Shown in pieces: positions 54,435 to 64,000 of a stretch of DNA of 64,000 bases. Position numbers and translations under genes: made by a program. Position 1 is the stretch's first letter; each line of letters begins with the position of its first letter. The notes under the pieces are model-generated. The model worked only from the letters and a program-made list of their open reading frames with translations. It did no database searches and was not told where the DNA came from. This stretch comes from Terfezia claveryi (lineage: Eukaryota; Ascomycota; Pezizomycetes; Pezizales; Pezizaceae): assembly GCA_015179025.1 (NCBI GenBank), contig WHUX01000107.1:62001-126000 (forward strand). Reading direction: 5' to 3'.

Positions 54435-55569
54435 GGGGAGGGGTTGGGAAGTGAAGTGCAGTTTTAACGGAATTCTGTCCGAGATACCCGATATATATGT
54501 ATGATGTTTGTGCGTATGGACCCGAATTTCAGTCTTTGGCGAGCTGGGGGCCGTTATATTAGACCATACTCTGGGGGCGCCGTTGTAATGTGCCTATATT
54601 AGCCTAGCATTTTTTGGTTTTCTAGTAATTATTTCTTCGAATATCAATAATTGTACGGAGTAGTGCAATGCATATGGGCATATATTTTTTGTGTAACTGT
54701 GTGCACATGGGTCGGTCACCTACTTACTTCTTTGGTAACACCAAGCTAAACTCATTCGACTCTGGAGTGTGATTGTGGATGTTTTATGGACTCATTTTGA
54801 TCATGTCCTTTTTTCTTATTTTTTATGGCGAAATCTTTGGGGCAATTTCTTTTGCTGTTATCGTTTGTTCTATAGCATGAAAAGGAAATCTCTAGGAAAG
54901 TAGCTCGACTCAAAAATTTTATCTAAATTATCGCCGCGGCAGAGTTATTGGTGCAGTCCGGGTAATTACAGTACATACATTAGTACATACCAAAAAATTG
55001 GGTAAACAAGCTGTGTGCACGTCACATTAAACATTTCTACCCCAGCGACATCTACAGCAGGGCCATCCCCCCTACACCTTGCAAGCTATGAGCCGCTAAA
55101 TCGGCTAAGAATTGTAGAAGAGAGCAATTAGCGGCCATGGATCAGTAACGTCAGATGTTAGCGTTGGTAGCGAACGTAGCGAGCGACATGGAGTTCATGT
55201 GAGGAGGCAATATAGTAGCCCGTCACAAACGAGAGGCATCAGAAGGCCTGCATCTCTAAGGCTGACAAGGATAGCATTGACGTTCAGAACATAGATGCAG
55301 GCACCAAGGTCGATCAGGACGTAGAGGCAGTCACCAAGTGCATTGGGAAACAGACTAAATAGGTGTCGTGTCTGGGACGCGGCACCTCGTCCGGACGCAA
55401 CCGCACAAGCGCTAATCTTCGGTTTTTCTCCAGGGCGTCCCTGGACGCAAATAATATTTCTTGCTGATGTTCCCACCATACTCAACTCTAAGCCCACTTT
55501 GTGATATAGCAACGCTGCTGAGCAGTGGGAGAGCTGCGAGGCTATAAGCTGCTGAATTGACTGCCGGGT
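54435..55569. other. Intergenic, no gene supported
   Basis: Convergent 3' region between ATH1 and the complex I subunit gene. A 105-residue minus ORF at 55195-55512 has no motif. Confidence 0.5.
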
Positions 55570-56213
55570 CTAATACTCCAAGATGGTATCTCCTCGTCGC
55601 TTTACTCGCATATTGTATTTGCCCTGTTTGCCATGGATAGTCAGCCGTTTGCCCAGATTCAAGATTTGGGCCTCATCTTTCATCGTTTGGTGTGCATAGG
55701 GCTGATAATAACCCCAATTCCCTTTTCAACCCTTCTCTTCCCCGCATACTCACTCCCTTATTAAAAGTCTCCGAATTATCCGTCCATAACTTCCGGCGGG
55801 AAGAGGGCAAGAGGGCAAGAACCCCCTCTCCCCTTTAGAACGAAACATATACGAACCTCAGTCTTAAACGCCAAATACCCCAACGCCGTAGGCACGGCAA
55901 AGACATACCAGAACGTAAGCTTGACGGTGCGGGGAGTCCAGCGGAAGTATTTGTATCGGTTCATGTGCATGTCTATCAATCTTGTGAGTCTTCCCCATAT
56001 GTATACTCCCGACCTCGTAGCGTGTGTTTGCTAGTTTCTCGATGGAAAGACGTACGATACCATTTTATCAGCCCAGGGTCCGTGTGGAGGACTATATTCC
56101 ATTGCACGATATGTTAGCCTCGGTCACGCATGCGGGGGGAGATGGGATGGGGGTTGGAAGAATTCAAGGGGGAGAAGAGCAGGTATACCCTGAGGACCGT
56201 GATCTCCTGCCAT
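55570..56213 (-). CDS. NADH:ubiquinone oxidoreductase NDUFB4/B15-like subunit
   Basis: Four small exons on the minus strand: 56213-56189, 56091-56056, 55972-55857, 55623-55570, giving 76 residues. Phases close and every intron has a GT donor, a GCTAAC/GCTGAC-type or similar branch and an AG. The start is in good context (CAGCAATGGCAGG) and reads MAGDHGPQ. The core is NRYKYFRWTPRTVKLTFWYV, then AVPTALGYLAFKTE, then KRRGDTILEY at the end. HKYFRWTPRT...GY..Y.T.G...R.KRRGD is the conserved shape of the fungal B15/NDUFB4 accessory subunit of respiratory complex I, with one transmembrane helix in the inner mitochondrial membrane. The 233-bp third intron is long for this window. Confidence is high in the family, moderate in the first two exons. 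Confidence 0.82.
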
Positions 56214-56682
56214 TGCTGCGTATTTTCTGGTACGGAATTGAGGAGTGAAGGTGGGGAGTGAGCTGGCTACCGGTACTCTTTATTTTGGGGGTTTGAGGAC
56301 GTTGAGATAAGTATGATTCGGGAGCTAAGGCACGCGTGCTTGGCACAAATATTAGTTAACCTTCTCCCACTATTATTCAACCTTCACCAAATGTGAGATA
56401 ATTGCAACATTCTGCGGAAGATATATCGATACCTAGCCTGGCAATACCGTGAACTTACATAGCAGGCCATGGGTGTCATGCCGGTATTAGAGGCCCTGGC
56501 GAATATGACATCAATGGCAAATATATAACGAAATCCAACATCAACAAGTCGGCTTCATCTGCATCACAATATCGCAACGCTGCTTCTTACGCCGAATACC
56601 CCAACGGTTATTCTGAGTCATAAGAGAAGGACAGAATCGAAGGTGACGGTTTATCCAAATCTGACTGCGGGGAATACATGGT

Positions 56683-58031
56683 TCATTGGTAAGAAATTTC
56701 AGGCTCGAAATATCACGTGCCCAACGTATCGTCTGGCTACTCGAGGAGCCTGGACTCAAGTATGAGCTCAAAATTTACAAGCGTACCGAGAACCGCGTCG
56801 CTCCCCGGGAGCTCCGAGCTGTTTGTCTCCCAAGCCATACTTCACCCACCCCTCAAGCCCCCTCACCTATGGCGGGTTTCTAGGCGACAAGGCAACAGTT
56901 GCAGATAGTGAACTCTATGCCATGCACCTAGCGCTACATACGGAAGACTCAGACATACTCGCTATTCTATTCAGACTCACGAGCAGCAATCCAGTGAATT
57001 AAGAACCTGAGCACGGGCACCCCCCCACGTTCCGGTATCGAGAAGGGTATCAAATCTCTACTGGTTAGACATGCGTACAACAAGGGCTTCAGGTTCTCCT
57101 GGGTCAGAGGTCACATCGGTATTGAAGGTAACGAGAAGGCGGACCGCACTGCTAACTTCAACTCCCACTTAGGAATATATTTGGATACTACTTGAGTGGC
57201 AACGGAGGGGGCGCTCCGCGCCTCTTCCAAGGCAGCATGCAAAGAAGCCAGGACAAGAGCGGGGTATGGAGTCACAAGGGTGGAATGGGACCGTCACGCC
57301 CTGTCAGCCTACACTTACGAACGAACAGGGGCCCCAGAAAAGCTGGCTCCACCACATCGGCAAGGCAGAGTCAGGGAGCTGCTCATGTGGATACCCCATA
57401 GAGCCTGGAGATGGGGGAAAAGCGCAGTTGGGAGGAGCTAGACAAGCCGGATTGGAGAAAGGAGGGAGAGGAGACCTTCGAGGCCACGGAGGCCTTTTTC
57501 AAGTTATTATATTACGAGTTCACTTAGTCCCGGGGAAAAAGACTAGTCTGCAATGGTCAGGCCCCCACATTTTCACGAGTTTCCTTTCACGAGTCTCAGT
57601 CTTTTTCAGTAATTTTATTCATCTTTCGGGTTTCATTTCCTGGACTAGCTCCGTCAGGCCCCTCGGTCATCGATTTTATACCGTTAATGACAGCATGGAG
57701 CCCTGTCCGTCTTGTATCTAGCGCTCGGGTTCGGCAGATTAACTTGCCCTACCCTTGAATCCACCTGGGTTTCCGGGTGGCTCCTCACGGTCCCCCTGAT
57801 GGGACCGCATAGGAGTAACAAGTATTTAGGAAAAAAAAAAATTCACCTACCGTGCAACCGCCAGCAGGGGGAGCCCCAACTCCAAGTTCACCTGCCATTG
57901 ATTTGAAACGAGTAAATAATATTCCTCGAGAAAAACTACAAACTTACTTACTCCTAACAGCAACAATTCAACAATGGAATACAAATGAATACTCGTACTT
58001 GATTTACTACCCATCTCTAGAAGCTAAATGA
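56683..58031 (+). pseudogene. Glutathione S-transferase-like reading frame split by LINE D
   Basis: The left part (56683-56869) reads RLEISRAQRIVWLLEEPGLK, then YELKIYKRTENRVAPRELRA, matching the start of fungal GSTs (SRSQRIIWLLEELG..YELK.YKR...APPEL), then shifts to a Pro-rich LPSHTSPTPQAPSP. Past the LINE (57850 onward) the same frame continues TVQPPAGGAPTPSSPAIDLK and REKLQTYLLLTATIQQWNTN, ending at TGA 58029-58031. The C-terminal half does not look like a GST C-domain. The original may have been a fusion or already a relic. The upstream start is not certain. Confidence 0.5.
56870..57842 (+). mobile_element. LINE copy D, 5'-truncated and decayed
   Basis: Begins TGGCGGGTTTCTAGGCGACA, equivalent to the YGGFLGD part of RNase H, and ends GCATAGGAGTAACAAGTATTT with an A-run. 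TCACCTA flanks it (56863-56869, 57843-57849). RNase H pieces (WVRGHIGIEGNEKADRTA, ALSAYTY, CSCGYPIEPG) are in shifted frames. Confidence 0.82.
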
Positions 58032-58231
58032 GGGTAAATTCTTCCATGATTTACCTCGAATAAGTCAAAGAAAAAAAAAAAAAAAAAAAGATTAATAGAA
58101 AAAGCACAAGGAGAATCCCAATTCCCAATTATTTACCCCAAACAATATGCAGCATTGAAAATGAAACAGAGCACACAAGCAACCCTCCTTCTATCTCTTC
58201 TCCTTCCCCTCTTTCCCGAACAAAAACACCA

Positions 58232-59591
58232 CTACCTCCTCACCCCACTCCCATTCCCACTACCAACTCCCGCCCCACCTCCGCTCCCCTGAGCAAGCTG
58301 ACTCTCCCTCATTGCAGCCCTCGCGCTTCTACTCCCGCCCAACTTCGGTCCCCTCGGCTTCTTAGCATCATCCTTCTTCTTTGTCTTTTGGTAATTCCCC
58401 CTCCTTCTCCTGCGGCTCATGAGGGCGTCTAAGAACTCTCGCCGGAATTTCTCAGCGATCCGGTCGTCGGCGGCGCCTTCTTCGTCGGAGGGTGCGGGGA
58501 GGGGGAAGGCGCATCGTCGTAGAGGTCGACTTGCACTCCGGTGATGTCAGCACGATATTCCTAAAAAGGAAGGGGGGGTATAGATGAACAATTAGGATAA
58601 AAGGTTAAAAGCGTACGTTTACTCTCCTTCAACACCTCCTCAACTAATTTGTCGCGTTGGATATCTTGGCTATTACGTCGTCTGCGTTTCCGGGATTTAG
58701 ATGAGGATTGAGGGTCGTCTGTGGTGGTAGGGGTGGTGTCTTCGAGACGTCGGGTGGCTTCGGCCGTGCGGTGGATGTTTTTTAGTTTATTCTCCTCACC
58801 AAGGTCGACTTCGTGGAGTTTGCCGAGGGTGGCGCCGCGGTCGATGGGGCGGGTGGGTTGCCAGAAGGCCGAGTTGTTAATGGTTGTAGAGGGGTGAACA
58901 GTGGATGGGGATGCCATTAGGTTGGTGGCGGTAGAAAGGTCTGTGGTGGTAGCAGTAGTAGATGCGAGTCTGCGTTTTTCCATTTGCGACTCTATGTAGG
59001 CGACCCTAGGTCAGTTAGCCACAGAAACCTCATGCCAATTGAATATCATGAAACCGCAATTTCTGGTATGGTGGAATGGGAGAGTACTTCTTTGTGGGGG
59101 GGGAGGGATGCATACATATGCTTATCAACATCCAGCACTTGCCCCGTCTGATGCGTAAATCTATTCACCACCGCCGCCAACTCTTGCTCCGCCGTATCCC
59201 TCGCCTCCTCATCTTCTGGGTACGGAGTCCCGCTGGCTGAATCGGTAGAGCAAACCTTGGGGACGAGCTCTGCAATGTCAAGGCCACGTTTTGGGCGGGA
59301 TTGTTTTTTGCGGAGAGCGAGGATGGAGGCGAGGTTGAAGTGGGCTAAGGACTCTGAGTCAGATGTAGATTGGATGGGGGGAAGTGAAGTGGTGGTAGTG
59401 GCGGTAGTGGTGGTGGTGCAGGGGATGTAGGTTGTGGAGGTATTGAGAGTGGCTTTGGAGGCGGCGATGATGGGGGGGTCAGGGGAGGTGGAGGTTGCGC
59501 GCGCACGGCGGATATAGTTGCGCTTTTTGTTTGGGCGGAAGAGGGTCTGGGTGGGGATGGGGAGGGAGTCGGGCTCCATTGCAGTGGCCAT
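58232..59591 (-). CDS. TLS1: Tls1 / C9orf78 (HCA59) family splicing factor
   Basis: Exons on the minus strand: 59591-59116, 59005-58617, 58535-58232. Conserved blocks: FRPNKKRNYIRRAR near the N-terminus, HQTGQVLDVDKHM joined across intron 1 to VAYIESQMEKRRLAS, AFWQPTRPIDRGATLGKLHE, VDLGEENKLKNIHRT, then RRRRNSQDIQRDKLVEEVLK and ADDRIAEKFRREFLDALMSR, with a basic/Gly-rich tail. This is the Hep_59 family, which acts in pre-mRNA splicing and, in fission yeast, heterochromatin and telomere genes. Exon 3 contains a frame change between VDLYDDAPS and APSDEEGAADD in a C-rich tract (58490-58515); the length is off by one or two bases. It may be a sequencing slip or a mutation. A start at the second ATG (MEPDSLP, 59579) is possible. 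Confidence 0.82.
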
Positions 59592-59913
59592 GGCGGTGAG
59601 CTGTAGTGAACTGCGGTGGTTGTGATACTCCGAAGTTATTACTTGCACATTCAACGGCCTTGTATTTGCAAGGCATAATTAACTGCATGCATATATGTAC
59701 ATACAAGTATCGTGACTTGTATATGAGACAGTTATCTGGAAGTTACTATGAGGAAGGAGTAGTAATTTTAGATACTGGGAACAACAATGACGTTCAGAAA
59801 CCTCGCCTACTTAAAATACATCTCTTATTCAATGACCTTCTCTAGAAACCACTAAAGTATCCTAAGGAGCTCCGCTGCCCTATTTTGACATCAGCTGAGT
59901 CCTTTCAAGTGAC
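59592..59913. other. Intergenic between TLS1 and TRP2
   Basis: No gene seen. Confidence 0.5.
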
Positions 59914-61789
59914 TTATAACCCTCCTCCGGGATGCACTAGATTTCGCTGTTCCTCTTCCTTACTCTCCCTGACTTCCATCTCCTTCTTCTCCGCAGCTAT
60001 CCCCCCTTCGCTTAGTAACCTAGCATGCCTCTGCTCCGCCTCAATAAGACAAGTCATGTTAGCACGTAACTTATTCATCGTCTCCATCCACTCATCATAT
60101 GGGTCAGAGTCGTAGACAATGCCACCTCCTATACACTCAATTAGCATAAACCCTCATCATGTATTCACATTACGGGGGTTTCGGATGTTTTGCACTCACC
60201 AGCCTGCAGATACACCACACCATCTTTAACCACCATCGTCCTCAGGGCAATACATGTATCCATACTCTCAGGTTCATACCCCCAGTATCCCACCGCACCC
60301 GCATACACACCCCTCTTCTCCCCTTCTAACTCTGCAATCAACTCCATCGCACGAACCTTCGGTGCACCACTGACTGTGCCCGCCGGGAAGATACTCCTAA
60401 ACGCATCAAACCTCGTCATACCTTTCCTCAAGACCCCTGAGACCTGCGATGTAAGATGCATCACGTGACTGAATCTCTCGACGGTCATAAGCCTATCGAC
60501 AGTGGTCGTCAGTGGGTCACACACGCGGTTGATATCATTCCTAGCCAAATCCACCAACATGACATGTTCCGCACGGTCCTTTAGCGAGTCTGACAGAGTC
60601 TTTGCGAGCTCGTCGTCCTCCTCCGAGGTCTTTCCCCGCTTGACCGTGCCTGCGATTGGATGGGTGATGATCCTCCCATTTTCGGATTTGACGAGGAGTT
60701 CAGGACTTGCGCCGACGATTTGGAATTCCAGGCAGTCGATGTAGAAGAGGTATGGGGAGGGGTTGACAGTGCGGAGATGGGAGTAGATGTTGAAGGGGTG
60801 GAGGGAAGTTGGGCGGGAGAATCGCTGAGAGGGAACGGCTTGGATGATGTCACCTTGGGTGATGTGGTGCTTGAGTGTTGTGACGTGCTTCTCGTAGCCT
60901 TCTTGGCCAACGTTGGAGGTGTATTCCTGGTCGAGCTTGATCGGGGGTTGGGGTGGGAGAGGGATATCGGGGGAGGAAAGGGTGCTAAGGATGTCCTTGA
61001 TAGTTGTGCAGGCGGCTTTGTAAATGCAGGGAAGCTTTTCGTTTTCGGAAGGAATATGGAGGTAGGACATGACCTTGATGGTTTGGTAGAGATGGTCGAA
61101 TGCGACGATGGTATCGAAAAGCATGAACAGGCCCTCGGGAAGCTCGAGGGTGTCTTTGAGAGGACGAGCGGTACGAGGTTCGAAGTATCGTACGCAGTCG
61201 TAAGCGACGTAGCCAATAGCACCGCCGGACATTGCTGGTAAAGATACGCCGGGAACCTTGAGGACTCGGTGCTGAGACAGTTCTGCGTCAAGTATCGGTA
61301 GAGGATCGCATTCGGGTCCATGGCCAAGTCCAGTCTTGATCACCTTCCTAGGGTCTGGAAGCCGATTAGTGGAAACACACAACCTACAGGAAGGCTGTCG
61401 TGTTCATACCAACACCTAAGAAACTGAATCGTGAGATTGTTCCGCTGCTGGATACGCTCTCGAGAAGAAAAGACTTCTTTCCCTTATGCCTATGCACTCC
61501 AATTGCTGCTCAGTCGACGTGTATTGAGCAATTGTGTTGCGCATGAAATGACTCACTTGTTCGACAGCTTCAAATACGCACTGGATGGGTTCAGGAACCC
61601 CGCTGGAATTGAAGCAAAGAGCGCAACAGTATTTGGTGCATTGTCAAGTGTAGTCGTACTTCGCGCGGCATCGAGCAGCTCCTGTATTGTGTTGAGATCT
61701 GGCTGGACGTTAACCTGTGAACTGTGTGTGAGCGCGGGGAATGCGAAGAAGAGCGGATTGAGTGAGGAGGTGGTATCTACTTGAGTCAT
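59914..61789 (-). CDS. TRP2: Anthranilate synthase component I
   Basis: Four exons, minus strand: 61789-61557, 61489-61410, 61354-60200, 60128-59914, giving 560 residues. Phases close with GTGAGT, GTATGA and GTGAGT donors. The N-terminal part contains SSAYLKLSN...SFLLESV (the tryptophan feedback-site region with the LLES motif) and [15 protein letters not shown]. The chorismate-binding core has [68 protein letters not shown] and [20 protein letters not shown]. The last exon gives [20 protein letters not shown] and a charged tail. It converts chorismate and glutamine-derived ammonia to anthranilate, the first committed step of tryptophan synthesis, with the TRP3 amidotransferase as partner. 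No leader ORF or regulatory site was recognised. Confidence 0.94.
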
Positions 61790-61925
61790 TGCGAAATCCC
61801 ACGCCTTTCCTAAGGTCGCTTCTTGTTTCTATATAGAGAGATCGAGCGAGCAAGGAAAGGTTTATTAAGTAGTCATTTGGGCTTGTTGGGGAAAATAGTG
61901 TCAACTCTTAACGTTACTTCATGAG

Positions 61926-62083
61926 GGGTTATTTCTTATCGATAAACATACCCAATATGCAATATGCAATACAGCAAGGCGCTAAAGTTATGCCGAAGGA
62001 ATGCTTGTACTGTATGTACATACGGTAACCAATATTCCGTATGCTTATATCTGATATGCTTGCAACGAGAGATCTCTGTAGGG
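61926..62083 (+). mobile_element. Right-end relic of a pogo-type element
   Basis: GGGGTTATTTCTTATCGATA AACATACCCAATATG matches, inverted, 21330-21360 in the deleted pogo element. The end GATATGCTTGCAACGAGAGA-TCTCTGTA parallels that element's right terminus. No left end is present. Confidence 0.6.
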
Positions 62084-62846
62084 TTCTTTAGCCGTCGAAG
62101 GAGAGTAGAATATATATCAAAGGAATTAATGCGTCCTGGGGGCTGCCCTGGGGGAGGGGGGTTGGGTGGGGAGGAGGGTATGAGTCGTAGCCAAAACAGA
62201 GGGCTTTCTACTTCCCGGCCGCCTAATATCAGGATCCATCAACAGCTTCGGCCAGACACCCTGAACACTGGATTTGGCGGGGTTATCGAAATCCTTGACC
62301 CACCCAATCGATAGTGTGCTGATCCCTGCGCCGCCTGACAGCCCGAGTGTGCTGCTCGAAGATGGCTTTGGAGCGGGGAGCTTATGGAATGTAGGAATGA
62401 ATAGGTACCAAGTACCTGCGGAGGGGGAGGATCTCGATCCCGCGATTTATGATTTGGACTCTCACGTGATACGTTCATTACCTAAGTAACGGCTCCTGCC
62501 GCTGCTGAGTCATAAACGGGCGGCAGGATCTGATAAGTCCGTGCGCAATCATGTGACCCAGCGGTTCCCATTATCAGATCGTTCGCTGAATTGAAACATG
62601 GAAACATACGTCCACCGTCCACCGTCCACCGTCCACCGTCCACCGTCCACCGTCCACCGTCCACACACACTGATACCACTGTACCACTATACAGTCTAAA
62701 CTGCTGTACACTGCACCACTATACATTGTACGTATATTCACCATATAACCTATCATACGCCCCAGCGGCCACAAAGCCAGCTCCCGCCGCTCTGCACGGT
62801 TCGAGACTGCGCTGCACCCCTCCTCCTCCTCGCAGCAATCGAAATC
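62084..62846. other. Intergenic / OCT1 upstream region
   Basis: No gene supported apart from the repeat at 62610-62664. A G-rich stretch lies at 62130-62180. Confidence 0.5.
62610..62664. repeat. GTCCACC heptamer minisatellite
   Basis: Seven full GTCCACC units plus a partial, followed by CACACACA, 180 bp upstream of the OCT1 start. Confidence 0.9.
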
Positions 62847-64000
62847 ATGTTCAGGCTCCTTGCCCGTAAAGCCTGGCCAAAAAACATCTGCACGCAATGC
62901 CGTAGGAGGTGCCAGGTACGGCGGACCCTCGCTACCGCAGTCGTGGGGACAGATGCGCAGTCTATAGCTGCAAAGTATTCTGTAGCTTTCCACCCACCCA
63001 CTCATGCCACAGGGGCAATTGCACAAGATGACAAGACTCTCCGGGATATATTGTACGATAGGCATTCCAAGAATCCAAGTCTCCCATGGCTAATGTCCTC
63101 CACCGCAGTGACTCCCCCCAAATCGGGGCCCAGTACTCACCCAAGACTAAACCCCATACCGCCCGCGCCGGGCTTTTTAAAAACAAATACCTCACCTCCC
63201 CCACTGGCTTCTCCATCTACGCCCAGAAAACCCTCGCAAAGGCCCAGCGTCTGGTGTCCAAGATAATCTCCGCCGACACTCCCGAACAACTCCGCAGAAT
63301 CGTCCGAGACCTCGACCGTCTTTCAGACCTGCTATGCCGAGTCATTGACATGGCGGACTTTGTCCGGGCGACCCACCCCAAACCCGAGATTGTGCAAGCT
63401 GCAAACGATGCCTACGGGATCATGTACGAGTACATGAATGTCCTCAACACCACCGACGGGCTATACCTCGCCCTCAAAAAGGCCATACAAAACAAGGACG
63501 TGGTAGCATCTTGGTCTGCAGAAGAGCACGCCGTGGGACTCATCCTCTACCGGGACTTCGAAAAATCAGGAGTCATGCTCGACGAGGGGACAAAACGGAG
63601 GTTCGTCGACATCTCAAACGAAATCGCGCAAATTGGCCCGCTATTCGTCAACGGCGCTGCGCCGAAAAAGTCATACTTGACTTTCCAGAGTAGCCAGTTA
63701 ATGGGGATGGATCCCATGGTTGTTCGGCAGCTTACTCGGGGAGGCAAAGTCACATTACCGACAATAGGCATGGCAGTAAACCATGCCCTACGGACTGTGG
63801 AGGACGAGGGGATTCGGAAGGAGCTATATCTCGCATGCCACACCTCCTCCGACGAACAGATTCAACTCCTAGACCACCTACTTACCCTGCGGGGCGAACT
63901 AGCAAAACTCGTCGGCCACGACTCCTACGCGTCGGTGGCCCTGATAGATAAAATGGCCCGCTCGCCCAAGTCAGTAACAACATTCCTCACCTCCCTCGCC
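62847..64000 (+). CDS. OCT1: Mitochondrial intermediate peptidase (partial, runs off right edge)
   Basis: Exon 1 62847-63052 and exon 2 from 63109; the intron is GTACGA...GGCTAAT...GCAG. The N-terminus MFRLLARKAWPKNICTQCRR is a basic mitochondrial presequence. Exon 1 ends DDKTLRDI and joins to FDSPQ, then GLFKNKYLTSPTGFSIYAQK, AQRLVSKIISADTPEQLRRI, RDLDRLSDLLCRVIDMADFV and LFVNGAAPKKSYLTF. These are the N-terminal conserved blocks of fungal Oct1, an M3-family zinc peptidase that removes an octapeptide from imported matrix proteins after the main processing peptidase. The catalytic HExxH motif lies beyond the window. Open to position 64000 in phase. Confidence 0.9.

Noticed and set aside
60581..61327. 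248-residue minus ORF overlapping TRP2
   Set aside because: Out-of-frame shadow of the TRP2 large exon, Ser/Pro-rich with no motif.
62574..63065. 163-residue minus ORF with WTVDGGR repeats
   Set aside because: Produced by the GTCCACC minisatellite and antisense to OCT1.

Overview
The window looks like nuclear DNA of a filamentous ascomycete (Pezizomycotina). The evidence is short GT-AG introns of about 55-110 bp with CTAAC/CTGAC branch sites, a HET-domain gene, Tad-like LINEs, a chromodomain Ty3/gypsy element, Ty1/copia, pogo/Fot-type transposons, and transition-biased decay of repeats that resembles repeat-induced point mutation (RIP). I cannot name the species.

Layout. 1-5.3 kb: a transposase tail, a HET-domain gene and a doubtful zinc-finger-like ORF. 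5.4-11.6 kb: a full-length but decayed chromovirus (5-bp TSD AGTAT, two 518-bp LTRs). 11.6-16.2 kb: AT-rich, gene-free, decayed transposon DNA with a solo copia-like LTR. 16.2-21.1 kb: a full-length decayed Ty1/copia element (400-bp LTRs, TSD GTTTT). 21.2-21.8 kb: an internally deleted pogo element. 22.3-24.0 kb: a non-autonomous element with about 0.5-kb terminal inverted repeats and an 8-bp TSD, probably hAT. 25.2-27.4 kb: a three-exon gene joining a nuclease-like region to a kinase-like domain. 29.6-30.1 kb: a foldback repeat array. 30.8-38.9 kb: a gene of the PD-(D/E)XK nuclease-like type, broken by a LINE (itself split by a small LTR element), a second LINE and a pogo transposon. Target duplications and reading frames let the order of events be read. 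41.0-41.8 kb: a PIF/Harbinger-like element with a Myb/SANT ORF. 42.9-44.0 kb: a gag remnant. 44.4-44.8 kb: an SPC2 pseudogene.

From 46.8 kb to the right edge the window becomes mostly conserved housekeeping DNA: VPS34 (PI3-kinase, -), ATH1 (acid trehalase, +), a complex I NDUFB4/B15-like subunit (-), a GST-like reading frame broken by a LINE, TLS1/C9orf78 (-), TRP2 (anthranilate synthase component I, -), and the start of OCT1 (mitochondrial intermediate peptidase, +), which runs off the edge. Exon-intron models for these were derived by matching splice sites to phase. They should be read as predictions from sequence alone.

The genes do not form one pathway. The left two thirds is a transposon-rich accessory compartment holding HET, nuclease-like and kinase-like genes of the sort linked to self/non-self recognition in fungi. 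The right third is a core-gene block.
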